From NCBI GenBank assembly GCA_943357285.1, contig CALRGJ010000004.1:1-64000 (forward strand): 64,000 bases of DNA, given 5' to 3'. This stretch comes from Candidatus Peribacteria bacterium. GTDB taxonomy: Bacteria > Patescibacteriota > Gracilibacteria > UBA1369 > LOWO2-01-FULL-3. Position numbers and translations under genes: made by a program. The notes beneath the pieces are model-generated. The model was given only the letters and a program-made list of their open reading frames with translations. It ran no database searches and was not told the origin of the DNA. Within the stretch, counting starts at the first letter, position 1. Each line of letters starts with the position of its first letter. Below are positions 1 through 9,130 of this stretch, in pieces.

Positions 1-46
1 CGTCATTTTGCCAGCAAATTTTACATGAGGCTTGAGTCTTAATCTT

Positions 47-337
47 TTAGAAAATTTTGAGCGCTGGTTGTCCCAATACTTTGCTCATTATCGCCATTAC
101 CATAACAATCGCGATGAAACTTACGAAGTAGGAGAAAAATACATGTGAAACAATTTGTTTTTTGTATTTTGCTACGAAAGAGATGATTAACGCTATTAGT
201 AATATTTGTCCAATAAATGGTTTGAGTTGAATATATCCAAGAATGAAATCTGCAATCGCGAGTGTTAGGCCTGCTAGTCTGCTGTACTTTTCCTCTTTTG
301 TCATTGTCATGAGTTTTTTATTATTTATTATCACCAT
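47..337 (-). CDS. small hypothetical membrane protein
   Basis: 96 aa ORF with hydrophobic segments; no recognised family. Confidence 0.45.
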   Translation of the reverse strand: MVIINNKKLMTMTKEEKYSRLAGLTLAIADFILGYIQLKPFIGQILLIALIISFVAKYKKQIVSHVFFSYFVSFIAIVMVMAIMSKVLGQPALKIF

Positions 338-425
338 TCAACCGAATTCGCCAGATATTGTCAAAGTTTTTATATGTACTGTAATCCCACTTTTTGCTAT
401 TATTTTGCCGATCTAAACTATACAC

Positions 426-1868
426 ATGAAATTTGAAGCTGTAATCGGATTAGAAATTCACGCCCAGATCTCTACAAAGACAAAGATGTTTTGTCGCTGT
501 AGTACTGATTCTTTTGATAAGGAACCTAATATCAATACTTGCCCTGTCTGTATGGGCTTTCCAGGTCAACTACCTGTAGTGAATGAAGTTGCGGTGGAGA
601 AGGGAATTATTGCTGCGCTTGCGCTCAATTGCGAGATTCCATCTCACTGTAAATTTGACCGTAAAAACTATTTTTATCCTGATAATCCAAAGGGTTACCA
701 GATTTCTCAATTTGATGAGCCTTTGTCTGTGAAAGGCTATATAGATGTAGATGTGCCAGAGGGCGCTACGACAAGAAAACTAAAAGTTGGTATCACTCGT
801 CTCCATTTGGAAGATGACGCTGGTAAGCTTACTCACGTGCGCAATGGTTCACTTGTAGATTTCAATAGGGCCGGTTCTCCTCTGATGGAAATCGTGTCTG
901 ATCCGGATATGCATAATTCTGTTGAGGCTGCGTCATACGCGCGCCAGATTCAGAAGATTGTGAGATACGTAGGTAGTAGCGAAGCGGATATGGAGAAAGG
1001 AATGATGCGTTTTGATGCCAGTGTGTCTATCAGACCAGTGGGTGAAACTAAATTATATCCTCGTGCTGAGATTAAAAATTTGAATTCATTTAAATCACTT
1101 GAGAGTGCTGTGGAATATGAGATCGCTCGCCAGACTGAAGAATGGGAAGCAAATGGTCCGATGAAAGGACCTATTACTGTGGGTTGGAATGAAGAGACTG
1201 GAAAGACATTTTTCATGCGTGATAAGGAGGAAAGTGATGATTATCGCTACTTCCCTGAGCCGGATATTCCACCTCTTTCTATTGATCAAAAAATGGTGGC
1301 GAAATACAAGGCGGCTTTGCCTGAATTGCCAAATGTGAAACGTGCTAGATTTATCGCTGAGCTTGGACTTCTCGAAGATGATGCGAAACTTTTGTCTGAT
1401 GATTTGAAACTCGCTGTTTATTTTGAAGAAGTTTTTGCTAAATGTAATGATGCCAAGAAAGCTGTGTCATTCATCAATACAATTTTGATGAAACATTTGA
1501 ACGAAGAATTGATTACGGTAGATGAGCAAAAAGTGACGGCCGAGATGATGGCTGAATTGATTAATTTGGTAAACAAAGGTGAAATTTCTAATAACGTAGC
1601 AAAGGCGGAAGTCTTTGACGAAATGTATGCGACTGGAAAAACTCCATCTCAAATCGTACAAGAAAAGGGATTGAAGCAGGTGAGTGATACTGGCGCGATT
1701 GAAGCTGTGTGCAAGAAGGTGATTGAAGCAAATCCTGGTCCTGTGGCTGATATTAAGGCTGGTAAGGGCAAGGCAATTGGATTCATTGTGGGAATGGTGA
1801 TGAAGGAAATGAAGGGTCAGGGAAATCCGCAGATTATAAACGATTTGATTCGCAAGCTTCTGGCGTGA
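426..1868 (+). CDS. gatB: Asp-tRNA(Asn)/Glu-tRNA(Gln) amidotransferase subunit B
   Basis: Full-length GatB: MKFEAVIGLEIHAQISTKTKMFCRC start, DNPKGYQISQFDEP, C-terminal YqeY-like GNPQIINDLIRKLL. Confidence 0.97.
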   Translation: MKFEAVIGLEIHAQISTKTKMFCRCSTDSFDKEPNINTCPVCMGFPGQLPVVNEVAVEKGIIAALALNCEIPSHCKFDRKNYFYPDNPKGYQISQFDEPLSVKGYIDVDVPEGATTRKLKVGITRLHLEDDAGKLTHVRNGSLVDFNRAGSPLMEIVSDPDMHNSVEAASYARQIQKIVRYVGSSEADMEKGMMRFDASVSIRPVGETKLYPRAEIKNLNSFKSLESAVEYEIARQTEEWEANGPMKGPITVGWNEETGKTFFMRDKEESDDYRYFPEPDIPPLSIDQKMVAKYKAALPELPNVKRARFIAELGLLEDDAKLLSDDLKLAVYFEEVFAKCNDAKKAVSFINTILMKHLNEELITVDEQKVTAEMMAELINLVNKGEISNNVAKAEVFDEMYATGKTPSQIVQEKGLKQVSDTGAIEAVCKKVIEANPGPVADIKAGKGKAIGFIVGMVMKEMKGQGNPQIINDLIRKLLA

Positions 1869-1902
1869 TATATTTGGTTTACCTTATCCTTAAACACTTC
1901 CT

Positions 1903-2166
1903 ATGTTTGCAACCTCTGGCGACATTTTGAATATCGCTTTAGCTGTTGGTTTTCTCGTATTGGTAATTTTCCTTTCAATTTTAATATTCTACACAATCCT
2001 CGTCATGCGTGACGTGAGCAAAATTACTGACGACTCCAAAGACCTCATCGACCGCATCCACAACACAATTACCGGCCCACTAAGAGCCGTAGATTTCATC
2101 GTGGAAAAGGCAAAACCTTATATCGAACAGATGATTGAGAGTAGGTTTAAGGGGAAGAAGAAGTAG
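1903..2166 (+). CDS. small hypothetical protein, one N-terminal TM helix
   Basis: 87 aa ORF, hydrophobic N-terminus then amphipathic helix. Confidence 0.6.
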   Translation: MFATSGDILNIALAVGFLVLVIFLSILIFYTILVMRDVSKITDDSKDLIDRIHNTITGPLRAVDFIVEKAKPYIEQMIESRFKGKKK

Positions 2167-2200
2167 AGCGGATGTGGGATGAATGAGCGAGTAAACAACC

Positions 2201-3226
2201 TTAGTGCTTGCTAATTTGAGATTTCAACATATCCAATAATTCTCCTATCAATTGTTTATCATATTTTCTACCATCATCCTTTATTGTAGGCTCAGAAAAT
2301 AGAACATTCAAACCTTTTTCAAGAATTTTTTCTTGTGTCGAAATTTTTCCGCCATGCGTGCTTATTAAGTTATTCATTGTATTTAGTGATGCAAATTTAA
2401 ACATGTACGTTTCATACATTTTTTTGTGATACAAAAATTGGTTTGAGCTAAATATAGTTAAGTAAGCAGGAACTAATAGTGAAGAAATCCTTAGGATTGT
2501 TTGCCCAGCTGATATAGATTCTTTTCCTGGTCCTGATAATTGAATGAAAGAGTAGGTTATATATGCAATAAACATTGAGAATATGAAGGCACCAAATAAC
2601 CACCACCAATTTCCACTAAATTTCCATGATAGAAAAATTTCTTTTCTGTGAATTTTATGTTCTTTCGCTCTAACTAGGTAAGCTTGAGCATGTTCCTCAA
2701 ATATTTTCTTATTGATTTCGTCTCTTGACGTCAACCATTCTGACGCTGAATCTATAGCTCTATTAAATTCTTCTTCATTTTGGAGAATTCGTTTTAGTAA
2801 TGGCTCTGCTTTTGTTAATTCTTCAAATCTTGTTTTTAGGTTTGGGTCGAATTTTATCTCTGTATATATTCCTGAGCTTCTTAGCGCAGTGTTTACATTA
2901 CTTAACTGATTTAGTGAACTATGATGTTGACTTATGATTTGTTCTTCATTAAGTGATCTTATGTTGTGAAATTGGTTGATGAAACCTTCTAGATGGCTTT
3001 CTATATTAAGGGCGTAGCTAGTGCCAGCACTGTCTAGTAAGTTTATTTTTTGCTTGAGTTCTTTAAGTGTTTCTATAGTATCTTTAACAAATTTTTCAAT
3101 ATCATTTCTATCCATGCTTTGCCATGGAATAGCGTTTAAATTGTTTGGATACAGCTTTTTTAGATCGAGTTCTTCAACTCGTCCTATGTTGGATATTATT
3201 CCTTGCTTTATTTCTGTTAAACTCAT
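2201..3226 (-). CDS. hypothetical protein with coiled-coil regions and two TM segments
   Basis: 341 aa ORF; WKFSGNWWWLFGAFIFSMFIAYITYSFI and ILRISSLLVPAYLTIFSS look like TM helices. Confidence 0.6.
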   Translation of the reverse strand: MSLTEIKQGIISNIGRVEELDLKKLYPNNLNAIPWQSMDRNDIEKFVKDTIETLKELKQKINLLDSAGTSYALNIESHLEGFINQFHNIRSLNEEQIISQHHSSLNQLSNVNTALRSSGIYTEIKFDPNLKTRFEELTKAEPLLKRILQNEEEFNRAIDSASEWLTSRDEINKKIFEEHAQAYLVRAKEHKIHRKEIFLSWKFSGNWWWLFGAFIFSMFIAYITYSFIQLSGPGKESISAGQTILRISSLLVPAYLTIFSSNQFLYHKKMYETYMFKFASLNTMNNLISTHGGKISTQEKILEKGLNVLFSEPTIKDDGRKYDKQLIGELLDMLKSQISKH

Positions 3227-3282
3227 TCGTGTTGCTTATTTTTCTTTAGCATACTGTGTTATCTTATAATTTCAAGCTTTAT

Positions 3283-3642
3283 CTACTCCCTCAAAATCTT
3301 TTCCATTTTTTTGCCTTTGGAGAGTTCGTCGATTAGTTTGTCCAGATAACGGATTTTTTGCATTAGTTTGTCTGTCATGTCTTCGACGCGCCAGCCGCAG
3401 ATTACGCCAGTGATTTTTGAGGCGTTTGGGTGGAAATGTGGGGCTTCGGCAAAGAAAGTTTCGAAATTGGTTTGGTTTTCTATCTGTGCTTTCAATGTCT
3501 TTTTATCATATCCTGTCAGCCAAAAGATGATAGTATCTACTTCTTTCTTTGTATGGCCTTTCCTCTCCACTTTTTTAATATAAAGTGGATAAACTTTGGC
3601 GAAAGGCATTTTGAATATTCTAGAGTTATCCTTCGTTTTCAT
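3283..3642 (-). CDS. DUF2200-family protein
   Basis: RIFKMPFAKVYPLYIKKVERKGHTKKEVDTIIFWLTGYD matches the DUF2200 pattern; the ORF extends to 3756 but MKTKDNSRIF is the likelier start. Confidence 0.75.
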   Translation of the reverse strand: MKTKDNSRIFKMPFAKVYPLYIKKVERKGHTKKEVDTIIFWLTGYDKKTLKAQIENQTNFETFFAEAPHFHPNASKITGVICGWRVEDMTDKLMQKIRYLDKLIDELSKGKKMEKILRE

Positions 3643-3697
3643 ATGCGACCAATTTTCCGCTTGTGATATAGTGAAGTCAATCATTTTTATTTTTTTT

Positions 3698-4426
3698 ATG
3701 AAATCTTTTCTCAAGGCCTTAGCTATGGGTTGTACCTGGTTGACGGGGGCGGTCATGATTTGGGTGTTGGTGACTAGTTTGAGTAATATATATCTTGGAA
3801 CTAATTTGGGAATTGTAGTCGGGCCGGCTGGATCGAGAGATTATTTTGATTCCCCTAAGGTTTTGATTGATCTTTTGGCTTGGGAGACGATGCTTGGTGT
3901 GTTTTTTTCGATGTGTCTTATTATTTGGCAGATGGACTGGATTTGGGAGAAGATTAAAAAATATCCTGTGATTGGTACTGTTTGTGTAATTATTTATGTT
4001 TCTCTTATTTATACGTTTTTTTATTTTCTGATGAAGGATATTAACGGTGGCGATTTGAATACTGCAATTGAGAAAAATGATGTGGTGGTGCTAGAAGAAA
4101 TGATTGATAAAACAAATCCGGGAATTGAGAAATCAGGTTTTTACTTCATTGAAGCGGCCAGATTTGAGAGCAAGGAAGTGATTCCTGTGCTGGTTAAACA
4201 TGGTTTTGATATCAATGGTGGCAATACCGAGGGTACGACAGCCTTGATGGCTGCTGCGGGTATGTGGTTTAGGCCGGACATGGTGGAGTTCCTTTTGAAA
4301 AACGGGGCAGATGTGAATGTGAAGGATAAGGCTGGTGATACGGCATTATCTTTGGCTCAGAAAAATTTTGACAGTTCTATGTATGCTCAAGAAGATTTTG
4401 ATAAAATTATTGAATTGTTGAAATAA
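3698..4426 (+). CDS. membrane-anchored ankyrin-repeat protein
   Basis: N-terminal TM helices, then ankyrin-like repeats (GTTALMAAAGMWFRPDMVEFLLKNGADVNVKDKAGDTALSLA); ORF opens at 3596, start at 3698 preferred. Confidence 0.75.
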   Translation: MKSFLKALAMGCTWLTGAVMIWVLVTSLSNIYLGTNLGIVVGPAGSRDYFDSPKVLIDLLAWETMLGVFFSMCLIIWQMDWIWEKIKKYPVIGTVCVIIYVSLIYTFFYFLMKDINGGDLNTAIEKNDVVVLEEMIDKTNPGIEKSGFYFIEAARFESKEVIPVLVKHGFDINGGNTEGTTALMAAAGMWFRPDMVEFLLKNGADVNVKDKAGDTALSLAQKNFDSSMYAQEDFDKIIELLK

Positions 4427-4427
4427 G

Positions 4428-5219
4428 ATGATTGAAGCAGATAAAAAATATTTATCACCGTGGAGAGTGCTTTGGCTTGGAACTTTGTTGATGATTTTTG
4501 TAGAGCTAATGGGGATTTTTATGTCGGCTACGATTGGTAGCTTTGGAGCTTTTTTTATTTTGCTTTTTGGGGGATTTATTTTGATGGGTGTGACTCAAAA
4601 ATTTATCGGTGGATGGGGTGCTGCTGCTGTGGCTCTTTCAGCTCTTATGATTATGATGATAGGTTTTGGAAATGCTGCGCGACCTATGTGGATGGCTATG
4701 ACTGGGCAAGGAGTGAATGCAACAGTAGTGGAGCTTCCTGATAGCATAATAAGATCTGATTTAAGTGGGTATAATGTTACTTTTGGCTATCGTGCTACTC
4801 GTACCGGCGGAAGAGGACATCCTGCTGCGACTGAGTATATAGTTGCTCCGCTTGTTAATGAAAAATGGACTGATGGAGAGGAAGTAGATGTTTGGGTTGT
4901 CTGTATGGATACTTGGGATACAGATACGGATTTTTCTGAGACGGATAAGTGTGTAAAAAAGTGGAAAAATAATTTCACCAAGGGTTTTGAAATCGATCTC
5001 AGCGATAGGGGAGATGTGGGGAAAGCTGTAATGGATGCGATGACGAAATACAGATTGAGTTCTTCTGATTCTGCTAAATATATTTACTCATCGTCGGATC
5101 CGGAAGATGAAGTGGCCGTGATGGTAAACTTTAGTATTGCGCTTTTAGTATTGATTCACCTTGGTTACATTATTGCGGTTTTGGTGAACTGGAGAAAGAT
5201 TAGAGTGATGGAGTTTTAA
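4428..5219 (+). CDS. hypothetical membrane protein (DUF3592-like)
   Basis: Three N-terminal TM segments, extracytoplasmic beta-rich domain, C-terminal TM helix. Confidence 0.6.
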   Translation: MIEADKKYLSPWRVLWLGTLLMIFVELMGIFMSATIGSFGAFFILLFGGFILMGVTQKFIGGWGAAAVALSALMIMMIGFGNAARPMWMAMTGQGVNATVVELPDSIIRSDLSGYNVTFGYRATRTGGRGHPAATEYIVAPLVNEKWTDGEEVDVWVVCMDTWDTDTDFSETDKCVKKWKNNFTKGFEIDLSDRGDVGKAVMDAMTKYRLSSSDSAKYIYSSSDPEDEVAVMVNFSIALLVLIHLGYIIAVLVNWRKIRVMEF

Positions 5220-5222
5220 TTT

Positions 5223-5298
5223 TGGTGGAGCTGAGGGGACTCGAACCCCTCACCTCATCCATGCCATGGATGCGCTCTACCAGATGAGCTACAGCCCC
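5223..5298 (-). tRNA. tRNA-Ala (anticodon GGC), CCA encoded
   Basis: Minus strand GGGGCTG TA GCTC ATCTGGTA GAGC G CATCC ATGGCAT GGATG AGGTG AGGGG TTCGAGT CCCCT CAGCTCC A CCA folds as a cloverleaf. Confidence 0.96.
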
Positions 5299-5311
5299 AA
5301 GTGTTTTGTTT

Positions 5312-5563
5312 TTAACGATGACTACATCCTTCCCAACAGCACGGTCTTCGCATTCCGCCTTTCATTTTAGATAGTGCCTTCTCAATACGGATATTTCTGG
5401 TCTCAGCTTTCTTAGCTGATGTAACCCAGCAGATCCACTCATTACGCGCGAGTGGCGTAATATCTTCCCATACAGCTAGTATTGCGGGCGTGGCAATGAG
5501 AGCCTTCTCTAAATCCTCAGGCAGTTTGTGTACAGTACCGGTGGCTATTTCTTTCTGGGTCAT
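5312..5563 (-). CDS. YdeI/OmpD-associated-like small protein
   Basis: TVHKLPEDLEKALIATPAILAVWEDITPLARNEWICWVTSAKKAETRNIRIEKALSKMKGG resembles the C-terminal OmdA domain. Confidence 0.7.
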   Translation of the reverse strand: MTQKEIATGTVHKLPEDLEKALIATPAILAVWEDITPLARNEWICWVTSAKKAETRNIRIEKALSKMKGGMRRPCCWEGCSHR

Positions 5564-5610
5564 ATTTATATTCTAGAGATTTTATTAAAGGTGAGGAAGC
5601 AAATTTTGTC

Positions 5611-5639
5611 TTGACGGTGAGTGTGCACTCACCTATGAT
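5611..5639 (+). promoter_or_regulatory. sigma70-type promoter with an inverted-repeat operator filling the spacer
   Basis: TTGACG (5611-5616), 17 bp, TATGAT (5634-5639); GGTGAGTG-TG-CACTCACC inverted repeat at 5616-5633. Confidence 0.8.
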
Positions 5640-5660
5640 TGTTTTGTAGAATTTAACTTT

Positions 5661-6509
5661 GTGAATATGAAAAAGAATTTAGACTTGAGACCATCGATAA
5701 AGACTTTTGAAGATATTAAAAAAATTGATAAGGATGGTGTTGAATATTGGGAAGCTAGGGAGTTAATGAAAGTTCTTGAATATACTGAGTGGAGAAATTT
5801 TGGAAAAGTCATGGAAAAAGCAAAGTCAGCTTGTGCCTTGAGTAAGCAAGATATTCAGTATCACTTTGTTGATATCAACAAAGTGATAAAAGGTGGAAAG
5901 GGAGCCGTTTATTCAATATTTGACAGTAAGCTTTCTAGGTATGCTTGTTATCTTATTGCTCAAAATGGAGATTCTTCAAAAGAGCCTATTGCGCTAGCTC
6001 AAACTTATTTTGCGGTTCAGACTCGCAAGCAAGAACTTTTTGAGGCTTTGAGCGATGATGAAAAGAGAGTTTTGGTTAGAGGTGAGGTTACAAATTATAA
6101 TAAGAAGCTTTTTAAGACGGCAAAGGATTCTGGAGTCAGAAATTTTGGGAAATTTAATGATGCTGGATATTTGGGTTTGTATGGTTTGACTAATAGGCAA
6201 ATACAGGAAAAGAAGCAGATAGGAGAAGATAAAGTGCTTGATAGGGCTGGTGCGACTGAATTGGCTGCCAATCTTTTTAGAATAACTCAAACTGATGAGC
6301 AACTGAGTTCTAGATTGAGTAATGGAGAAGAAATTGGCGAAGGAAGGGCGTCAAACACTCATTTTGTCGTAGGGGGTAAAGTTAGAAAGGCTATTAAGGA
6401 TATTGGAGGAACAATGCCAGAGGATTTATCTGCTCAGGAGCATATAGATGCAGTGAAGAAAAGAATGGGTGTATTACCGGGGACGAATAGTAATGGCGAG
6501 ATTACTTAG
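5661..6509 (+). CDS. dinD: DinD-like DNA-damage-inducible protein
   Basis: YWEARELMKVLEYTEWRNFGKVMEKAKSAC, SRYACYLIAQNGDSSKEPIALAQTYFAVQTRKQE; start GTG 5661 or ATG 5667. Confidence 0.88.
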   Translation: MNMKKNLDLRPSIKTFEDIKKIDKDGVEYWEARELMKVLEYTEWRNFGKVMEKAKSACALSKQDIQYHFVDINKVIKGGKGAVYSIFDSKLSRYACYLIAQNGDSSKEPIALAQTYFAVQTRKQELFEALSDDEKRVLVRGEVTNYNKKLFKTAKDSGVRNFGKFNDAGYLGLYGLTNRQIQEKKQIGEDKVLDRAGATELAANLFRITQTDEQLSSRLSNGEEIGEGRASNTHFVVGGKVRKAIKDIGGTMPEDLSAQEHIDAVKKRMGVLPGTNSNGEIT

Positions 6510-6523
6510 TGAAATTGATAATT

Positions 6524-7348
6524 TTATTTCGATCTTTTCCTTAACACCTTCACAGGAAACTTCACCGTTGCATTGAAAATTCTTTTGACTCTGGATGGTT
6601 GCTGAATGAGACGGTAGAGCCATTCGGCGCCGAGTTTTTGGAGGAGTTTTGGGGCGCGTTTGCGGATGCCGGCGATGTAATCGAAAGCGCCGCCAATGCC
6701 GATGGCGAGTTTAACCGTGTTCAGCTTTTTTAAGTTTCTGGAAATCCAGAATTCTTGAGCTGGAGCGCCATAGGCGATGAAAAGAATTTGTGCGTCAGTT
6801 TTGTTTATTCTTTTAATTATGTCATCCTCATCTTCTTGGCTTGCTGATCCAGCAAAAGTGCCGACGATTTTTATGCCAGGATGTTTCTTTTCCAAAATTA
6901 TTTTTACTTTTTCAGCCACACCTTCGGCAGCGCCGAGCAAGAATACTTTCAGATTTTCGTGAGCTCCTTCTTTGCAAATATCTTGCATGAGGTCAGTACC
7001 AGTTACTCTTTCAGCGAGTTCGGTACGAATATATTTTGGATAAAAAAGAATAGAGGATAGGGAAGAGAGCCATTTAGCAAAAATGCCTAGACTCTTCTTA
7101 TTATGTTCCGTGATTTTTTCGAATTTACTAGCCCATAGAATGCCGATGCCATCTGCAATATTCAGATCAGAATGGTTGAGAACTTCGAGGTATTTAGGAT
7201 TATTTTGAGCAGCGAGGAGAATCTCAGGATTAGGCGTGCAGATGTAATGTTGGTGTTTGTCTTTTGCAAAAGATATGGCTTTTTCTAGAGCGTCTTTCAT
7301 TCTCACTTTATCGAATCTAACTCCTAGAATTTTTATTGTTTCTGACAT
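6524..7348 (-). CDS. WecG/TagA/CpsF-family glycosyltransferase
   Basis: HYICTPNPEILLAAQNNPKYLEVLNHSDLNIADGIGILWASK, KVFLLGAAEGVAEK, GIGGAFDYIAGIRKRAPK. Confidence 0.93.
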   Translation of the reverse strand: MSETIKILGVRFDKVRMKDALEKAISFAKDKHQHYICTPNPEILLAAQNNPKYLEVLNHSDLNIADGIGILWASKFEKITEHNKKSLGIFAKWLSSLSSILFYPKYIRTELAERVTGTDLMQDICKEGAHENLKVFLLGAAEGVAEKVKIILEKKHPGIKIVGTFAGSASQEDEDDIIKRINKTDAQILFIAYGAPAQEFWISRNLKKLNTVKLAIGIGGAFDYIAGIRKRAPKLLQKLGAEWLYRLIQQPSRVKRIFNATVKFPVKVLRKRSK

Positions 7349-8019
7349 ATGAAAACGAAATTGTTATCAATGATGGTTTCCAAAACTTTGAAGTCGTGGG
7401 TTTCCAAAAGTTGCTGCAGTTCTTTTACTTTGAAGGCGTAGTAATATCGATGAACGTCGGTTTTGCCCCAAGGTATCATAGTATCGCGCCAATCATATTT
7501 TCCTAAAGATACTATATGTTTGAGGCGGGCTTTCCAAACATATTTTTTATACTTATCCTGAAATAAATTCCAGACGCTGATGATGAGAATGCCTTTGTCT
7601 TTGAGAATTCTGTGCATTTCTTGCAAAGACTTTTTTCTCGTGTCTTTGCCAGGCAGGTGATGGAAGGAAGCAATGGCGGTGATGGTGTCGATGGAGTCAG
7701 TTTCTAGGTTTGTGTTTATGAGGTCTCCTTCTAGGAATTTAGCGTTGGTGTTGTTCTTATATTTCTTCTTTGCGAGCTCGAGAAGGTTTTTGCTGTTATC
7801 TACTCCAATGTACTGAATTTGGCGGTTTTTCTTCAAAAATTCGAATAATCTGCCGTTTCCACAGCCTAAATCAGCGATTTTGTCGTCATTTTCTATGTAT
7901 TTCAAGAAAATTTCGAATTCTTTCCAGCTATGATTTCTAGTGTTGTCGAATTCTTCAGCAATTTTGTCGTAGTCCTTAATGACTTTAGTCATCAGCTCCT
8001 TTGCGATTTTGTCTTTCAT
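7333..8019 (-). CDS. class I SAM-dependent methyltransferase
   Basis: IADLGCGNGRLFEFLKK motif I and following class I motifs. Confidence 0.88.
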   Translation of the reverse strand: MKDKIAKELMTKVIKDYDKIAEEFDNTRNHSWKEFEIFLKYIENDDKIADLGCGNGRLFEFLKKNRQIQYIGVDNSKNLLELAKKKYKNNTNAKFLEGDLINTNLETDSIDTITAIASFHHLPGKDTRKKSLQEMHRILKDKGILIISVWNLFQDKYKKYVWKARLKHIVSLGKYDWRDTMIPWGKTDVHRYYYAFKVKELQQLLETHDFKVLETIIDNNFVFICQKQ

Positions 8020-9093
8020 ATGCTAAAATATAGAGATAAATTAGCTAAATTGGAATACCAAATGGAGAAAGCTCCAAAAATTCTCGGGAGAACTAAAAAG
8101 GTTGAAAAACCTGTGGTTAAAGCTGAAAAATTAAAAGAGCAGGAGGCTATAAAGGCCAAGGCTATTGAAGCTAGAAAAATTCGAGTGATGAAATATATTG
8201 ATGCGCGCTATGATAGTAAAAAATTTGTGGATAGTTATGCAACTAAATATCCTAATGGAGAATTTTCAGATGAAGAAAGAGCTTTAAGAACATTGAAAAT
8301 GGGTGAGGGGATTGTTATGAGACATGATGTCGGTCTCAATTATTATTTAGTGCAAGAGGCGGATTCTTTTGTGGTAATTGTAGAGAAATTGTCTAGGTTT
8401 CCGTTTTTTGCTTATTTGAAAGATTTACCTAAATCAAAGATCAAAGGTTTTAATATTTCTGGTAAGGATTTGCATCCGGGAATGTGGATTGTAATTCCCC
8501 CTAACCATTCTCCGGCAGAAGGATTGACTGATATAAAATTTATTGATGATTGCAAGGCTGCCATAAAAGAAATACAAAGTGATCCAATTTATGGACGTTT
8601 TGTTGTGGAATTATTAAAGAAAACTACCGAAGATCAGGTAATTGCTATGATGCTCGCTTGTGCGAAAACTGAATCTGGTAGCGGAAGACTGGATCAGTTT
8701 TCATTATTTAGATATCAGGGTAATTATAAGGCTTATTCTCTTAGTTTGTTTCATGTTTTGATGCATGGTGCCGGTCTAAAGGCGCGACAAAATCTCTGGA
8801 TGACTGAGGGGCAGACTTTGACACCAAAAAATTCCGTGAAATTATTTTTGGCTTTTCTGATAGAGAAGGATCCGGAAAATTTTCAGGATCTTTTTCCTCT
8901 TGATGGAAATACTGAGAAATTCGCTACTTTTTATAATGGAAACTGGAAGTTTGCTTTGAAGAGAGAAAATAAAATGATTGAGGCAAGAAATAAGCAAAAG
9001 AAAAAAGGTGAAAAATTAGAACCTCTTGCTGAGGATTACCCGACCAGACTCGGAAAAAATTTGGATGTGTCTAAAGCGATGTTGAAGTTGTAG
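8020..9093 (+). CDS. hypothetical protein with possible LysM-like and lysozyme-like regions
   Basis: ATG 8020 abuts the divergent methyltransferase start (CATATG); GMWIVIPPNHS and CAKTESGSGRLDQFSLFRYQGNY are suggestive only. Confidence 0.55.
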   Translation: MLKYRDKLAKLEYQMEKAPKILGRTKKVEKPVVKAEKLKEQEAIKAKAIEARKIRVMKYIDARYDSKKFVDSYATKYPNGEFSDEERALRTLKMGEGIVMRHDVGLNYYLVQEADSFVVIVEKLSRFPFFAYLKDLPKSKIKGFNISGKDLHPGMWIVIPPNHSPAEGLTDIKFIDDCKAAIKEIQSDPIYGRFVVELLKKTTEDQVIAMMLACAKTESGSGRLDQFSLFRYQGNYKAYSLSLFHVLMHGAGLKARQNLWMTEGQTLTPKNSVKLFLAFLIEKDPENFQDLFPLDGNTEKFATFYNGNWKFALKRENKMIEARNKQKKKGEKLEPLAEDYPTRLGKNLDVSKAMLKL

Positions 9094-9130
9094 TCAGATG
9101 TGTTAAAATCCTTTTGCTATAAAGCAAATT

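Noticed and set aside
426-1868. UGA recoding (code 25 as in Gracilibacteria/Absconditabacteria)
   Set aside because: gatB and other full-length genes terminate at TGA and Trp is encoded by TGG; standard code 11 fits.
3596-3756. Overlapping divergent starts (CATG at 3754-3757) for the DUF2200 and ankyrin genes
   Set aside because: Both ORF 5' extensions are probably artefacts; DUF2200 most likely starts at 3642 and the ankyrin protein at 3698.
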